From Planctomycetota bacterium (GTDB taxonomy: Bacteria > Planctomycetota > UBA1135 > UBA2386): a stretch of DNA of 52,409 nt. The notes below the pieces were generated by a model. It made no database searches. It saw only the letters and a program-made list of their open reading frames with translations, and was not told where the DNA came from. The DNA lies in contig JAEUHP010000056.1 of assembly GCA_016795295.1 (NCBI GenBank), positions 1 to 52,409 on the forward strand. The letters run 5' to 3'. Both the position numbers and the translations under genes were made by a program. Shown piece by piece: positions 49,750 through 52,409 of the stretch; within the stretch, counting starts at the first letter, position 1, and each line of letters begins with the position of its first letter.

Positions 49750-51096
49750 TCAGATCGGTCCACCCGGCCGCGCTGCGCGCCCCAGCGCCGATTCGCGCTG
49801 CTGCTGCAAGAACCGCACGCGCCGCAGCCCGGCCACGGCCGGCGCGAACGGCACCGGCGCAGGCTGGTTGCGTGCCCGGTCGTAGACGGCCAGCAGGGCA
49901 TCCACGTGGGTGTCCAGGCTCGGAGACGGCGGCGGCCTGCGGTCCGCCAGAGTGCCCCACAGTTCCGGCTCGTCGACGAACCGTAGCATGGCAGCAGCCA
50001 AGCCTGCTGGATCACCGGCGGCCGCCACCAGGCCCGCACCGCCGGCACGTTCGGGCAAGGCGCCGAGGTCGCTGGTGATGCACGGCAGGCCCAGCTCGAA
50101 GCACTCGTCCAGCACCAAACCGTGGGTCTCGAGGCAGGTGCTGGGGAACACACCGACGTGCGGCGCCGCCGCGCGCAGCCCCTTGGCGTCGAACGGACCG
50201 TGCCAGACCACCGGCAGCCCCTCGGCCAGGCGACGCAACTCCTGCTCGAACGCCTCGCTCTCGGCGCCGCCGAGCAGGTGCAGTTCGGCCCGGCCAGGGC
50301 GTTCGGCGTGGCAACGGTGCAGGGCACGCAGCAGCACATCGACGCCCTTGTGGCGGCCGATGCCGCCCCAGAACGCGAAGCGCACTGGCGCGTCACGGCG
50401 CGGGCCGGCCAAGGACGCCAGCCCCGGCCAACGTGGCCGGTAGCCGAGCGGCAACACTTCGTAGCGCGCCCGCGGCACGCCGGTGGCAGCCGACAGCAGC
50501 GCAGCCGTCGAACCAACCGAGACCAGCACGGCGCGTGCCGCTGACAGTTCGGCCCGGTAGTGGTCGGCGAACAGCTGCACGCCGGCGTCGAGTTCGGCTG
50601 CGGATTCGTAGCCGTGCTTCGGCACACACGTGCTGCAAGCATCCGGGCCGAGGGGACGACGGCACGCCGCGTCGTCGGCACGGCGGCGGAACGCCCGCGG
50701 GCAGCTCGTGTAGTAGTCGTGCAGGGTGACCACGGCCGGCACTCCGGCACTGGCGCAGATCTCCACCAAGTTGCAGGTGAGCCGCACCCAGTGGTGCACG
50801 TGGACGAGCTTGGGCCGCCACGCCGCCAGACGCTCACGGAACAGCGCCTCGACCTCCGGGTGCCACATCTTGGCGTGGTGGTCGAAGTAGAGGTCGTCGC
50901 GATGCAGACGATGCACCGGCAGTCCCTCGACGGTGTCCGCGACGAGGGCGACCGCGGGCTGCCAGTGCTTGCTGCCGGACAACACCTGCACGTCCAGCCC
51001 CAGGGCGCGCTGCCGCTGGGCGACGTCGAACGCGTACGACTCCGAGCCACCGCGGCTCTCGGGGGGAAACTGGTGGATGACGTGCAGCACGTCCAT
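49750..51096 (-). CDS. Family 4 glycosyltransferase
   Basis: A 448-residue GT-B glycosyltransferase of the GT4 type. The N-terminal domain is typical (VLHVIHQFPPESRGGSESYAFDVAQRQRALG, then LVHVHHWVRL and VVTLHDYYTSCPRAF). The C-terminal domain has EVLPLGYRPRW, FWGGIGRHKGVDVLLRAL and the EX7E motif ETHGLVLDE with the donor-binding region LGLPCITSDLGALPERAGGAGLV. It has a Cys-rich segment in the acceptor domain (CRRPLGPDACSTC). It probably builds a surface glycan; the donor and acceptor are unknown. It converges on the phosphoesterase gene and diverges from the isomerase-like gene. Confidence 0.92.
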   Translation of the reverse strand: MDVLHVIHQFPPESRGGSESYAFDVAQRQRALGLDVQVLSGSKHWQPAVALVADTVEGLPVHRLHRDDLYFDHHAKMWHPEVEALFRERLAAWRPKLVHVHHWVRLTCNLVEICASAGVPAVVTLHDYYTSCPRAFRRRADDAACRRPLGPDACSTCVPKHGYESAAELDAGVQLFADHYRAELSAARAVLVSVGSTAALLSAATGVPRARYEVLPLGYRPRWPGLASLAGPRRDAPVRFAFWGGIGRHKGVDVLLRALHRCHAERPGRAELHLLGGAESEAFEQELRRLAEGLPVVWHGPFDAKGLRAAAPHVGVFPSTCLETHGLVLDECFELGLPCITSDLGALPERAGGAGLVAAAGDPAGLAAAMLRFVDEPELWGTLADRRPPPSPSLDTHVDALLAVYDRARNQPAPVPFAPAVAGLRRVRFLQQQRESALGRAARPGGPI

Positions 51097-51104
51097 GCGG
51101 TGTC

Positions 51105-51110
51105 GTTATA
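51105..51110 (-). promoter_or_regulatory. Possible -10 element giving a near-leaderless glycosyltransferase mRNA
   Basis: TATAAC on the minus strand, eight bases before the ATG at 51096, inside the inverted repeat GTCG-TTATAG-CGAC. If it is a -10 box, transcription would begin at or within two bases of the start codon. No -35 match is clear, and the match may be chance, though A/T-rich hexamers are rare here. Confidence 0.3.
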
Positions 51111-51160
51111 GCGACGGCGAGCCCCTTTACCCGCGCGACGCGGAGCGGCACGCTACCGAG

Positions 51161-52141
51161 ATGACGCCCACACGCTCCCGTCTCGTGGCGCTGTTTGCTG
51201 CTGGCAGCTTGGCCCTGCCTGCACTCGCCCAGGTTTCGCCTCCGACCACGGAACCGCCCGCCCCGCCCCGACCGACACAACCGGAAGCAACCGCGACCAC
51301 CGAGCCTGCTGCCCCGAAGGTCCCCGCCCGCGACGACCGGGCGGCCGAGCAGCTCGGCTGGCAGCTCGGCGTGCAGGCGTGGACGTTCCGCGACCGCACG
51401 GCGTTCGAAGCGATCGACACGGCAGCGGCCCTCGGGCTGCGCTACATCGAGCTGTATCCAGGACAGCGCCTGTCCCCTGCACACGGCGATGCCAAGGTCG
51501 GCCCCGAAATGGCTGCCGAACACCGCACGGCACTGCAGCAGAAACTGGCTGCCGCGCGGGTCCGAGCCATGGCGTTCGGCGTGGTCGGCTTCGCCAACGA
51601 CGAAGCGAAGAGCCGGCCGATGTTCGCCTTCGCCAAGGAACTCGGCATCGGCACCATCACCTGTGAGCCGGACCCGGACGCATGGGACGTGGTCGAGAAG
51701 CTCGCGGTGGAATTCGGCATCCAGATCGCCTGCCACGACCACCCCAAGCCCTCACGGTACTGGAATCCAGAAACCGTGCTGGCGGCCGTCAAGAACCGCA
51801 ACGCGCTGCTCGGCGCGTGCGCGGACACCGGGCACTGGCCACGCTCGGGGGTCGACACGGTCGCGGCCTTGCGCACGCTGGCGGGCCGGATCAAGTCACT
51901 GCACTTCAAGGACATCGCTCCAGCCGATCCGACGGGTGAAGACCAGCCCTGGGGCACTGGGCAGGGCAAAGCCACGCAGATGCTGACCGAACTGCAGCGG
52001 CAGGGTTTCCAGGGTCTGGTCTCGATCGAGTACGAGACTGGGCGTGGCAAGCCCCTCGAGAACAACGTGCGGCGATGCATCGAGTTCTTCGACGGCCAGT
52101 GCCGGGCTCTCGTGGCAGCCAAGGGCGATGCTGGGAAGTGA
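51161..52141 (+). CDS. Secreted TIM-barrel sugar isomerase/epimerase-like protein
   Basis: A 326-residue protein. It has a signal peptide (RLVALFAAGSLALPALAQ) and a Pro/Thr/Ala-rich linker (about 25-55). An AP-endonuclease-2/xylose-isomerase-like TIM barrel follows (LGVQAWTFRDRTAFEAIDTAAALGLRYIELYPGQ, then ACHDHPKP, GACADTGHWPRSGVD, KSLHFKDI and GLVSIEYE). The His, Asp, His and Glu in the last four segments are at metal-ligand positions of this superfamily. Secreted members of this group are numerous in Planctomycetota. The substrate is unknown. The chosen ATG has no clear ribosome binding site; the frame is open upstream, but no signal peptide begins there. Confidence 0.88.
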   Translation: MTPTRSRLVALFAAGSLALPALAQVSPPTTEPPAPPRPTQPEATATTEPAAPKVPARDDRAAEQLGWQLGVQAWTFRDRTAFEAIDTAAALGLRYIELYPGQRLSPAHGDAKVGPEMAAEHRTALQQKLAAARVRAMAFGVVGFANDEAKSRPMFAFAKELGIGTITCEPDPDAWDVVEKLAVEFGIQIACHDHPKPSRYWNPETVLAAVKNRNALLGACADTGHWPRSGVDTVAALRTLAGRIKSLHFKDIAPADPTGEDQPWGTGQGKATQMLTELQRQGFQGLVSIEYETGRGKPLENNVRRCIEFFDGQCRALVAAKGDAGK

Positions 52142-52409
52142 CCGCGTGACGCCAGGGCCCCAGCACGCGTTCCACGGCGGCGCCTCGTTCGATGCGATCG
52201 GCACCGACTTCGGCGACCTGGAACGCCGCCACCTGGTGGTCGATGCCGACGTGTTGGACGCCTGGTACGAGCCGGCGCCCGCAGTACTCGCAACCCTTCG
52301 CGACCACTTGGCATGGCTGGTCAAGACCAGTCCCCCGACCCACGGCGAAGGATTGCGCGCGGCAATCGCCGCCCGGCACGGGCTCGCGCCGGAGCAGATC
52401 CTGCTGGGC
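52128..52409 (+). CDS. Class I/II (histidinol-phosphate type) aminotransferase, N-terminal fragment
   Basis: A 3'-truncated frame cut by the end of the window. The visible start MLGSDRVTPGPQHAFHGGASFDAIGTDF and the segment VVDADVLDAWYEPAPAVL, then VKTSPPTHGEGLRAAIAARHGLAPEQILLG, match the N-terminal region of histidinol-phosphate-type aminotransferases (pyridoxal-phosphate enzymes of fold type I). The catalytic Lys is beyond the window. The start could be ATG 52128 (overlapping the previous gene by 14 bases) or GTG 52146. Close overlap suggests it is co-transcribed with the isomerase-like gene. Confidence 0.75.
   Translation, partial: MLGSDRVTPGPQHAFHGGASFDAIGTDFGDLERRHLVVDADVLDAWYEPAPAVLATLRDHLAWLVKTSPPTHGEGLRAAIAARHGLAPEQILLG

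Overview
The window is very G+C-rich and almost fully coding. It is probably from a member of the Planctomycetota. This rests on a HEAT-repeat protein ending in a glutamine-amidotransferase-like domain, secreted Kelch and Cys-rich proteins with similar C-terminal modules, and frequent starts with no obvious Shine-Dalgarno sequence. The phylum call is an inference; no rRNA, tRNA or housekeeping marker decides it.

Layout. 1-3.3 kb (+ strand): the end of a chemotaxis receptor, an orphan beta-type DNA methyltransferase and a secreted protein. 3.4-7.4 kb (- strand): glucose-6-phosphate isomerase and the HEAT/amidotransferase-like protein. 7.4-39.6 kb (- strand): one continuous type VI secretion (T6SS) gene cluster. 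39.7-40.2 kb (+ strand): a divergent lipoprotein. 40.3-46.8 kb (- strand): a biotin carboxylase and its biotin carrier protein, a Kelch protein, and a 5-oxoprolinase-type set (pxpA, an MFS transporter, pxpC). 47-49.7 kb (+ strand): a lipoprotein with a beta-propeller and a phosphoesterase domain. 49.7-52.4 kb: a glycosyltransferase (-), a secreted TIM-barrel isomerase-like protein (+) and the start of an aminotransferase (+).

The T6SS cluster reads fha-tssJ-tssK-tssL-tssM-tagF-tssA-tssB-tssC-hcp-tssE-tssF-tssG-clpV, then an unknown gene, DUF3540, vgrG, DUF2169-pentapeptide, a giant pentapeptide protein, DUF4150-S41 protease, a trypsin-fold pseudoprotease, a second DUF3540 and a large unknown. 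All 13 core Tss components are present (TssI is VgrG, TssD is Hcp). Most junctions are ATGA, GTGA or TGATG overlaps, so the whole 32-kb block is probably one translationally coupled operon. The first part builds the membrane complex (TssJLM), baseplate (TssKEFG), sheath and tube (TssABC, Hcp) and recycling ATPase (ClpV). The second part looks like a spike and effector-loading module.

The most interesting gene is the PAAR-like DUF4150 protein at 10754-11674. It is fused to an S41 (tail-specific) protease core in which the Ser-Lys-Gln catalytic residues have the correct spacing. It is followed, with a 4-bp overlap, by a trypsin-like protein that has lost its catalytic residues. This is a candidate new protease effector or spike-processing system. 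Regulation may act in the 180-bp divergent region upstream of fha, which carries several TTGGC/GCCAA half-sites.
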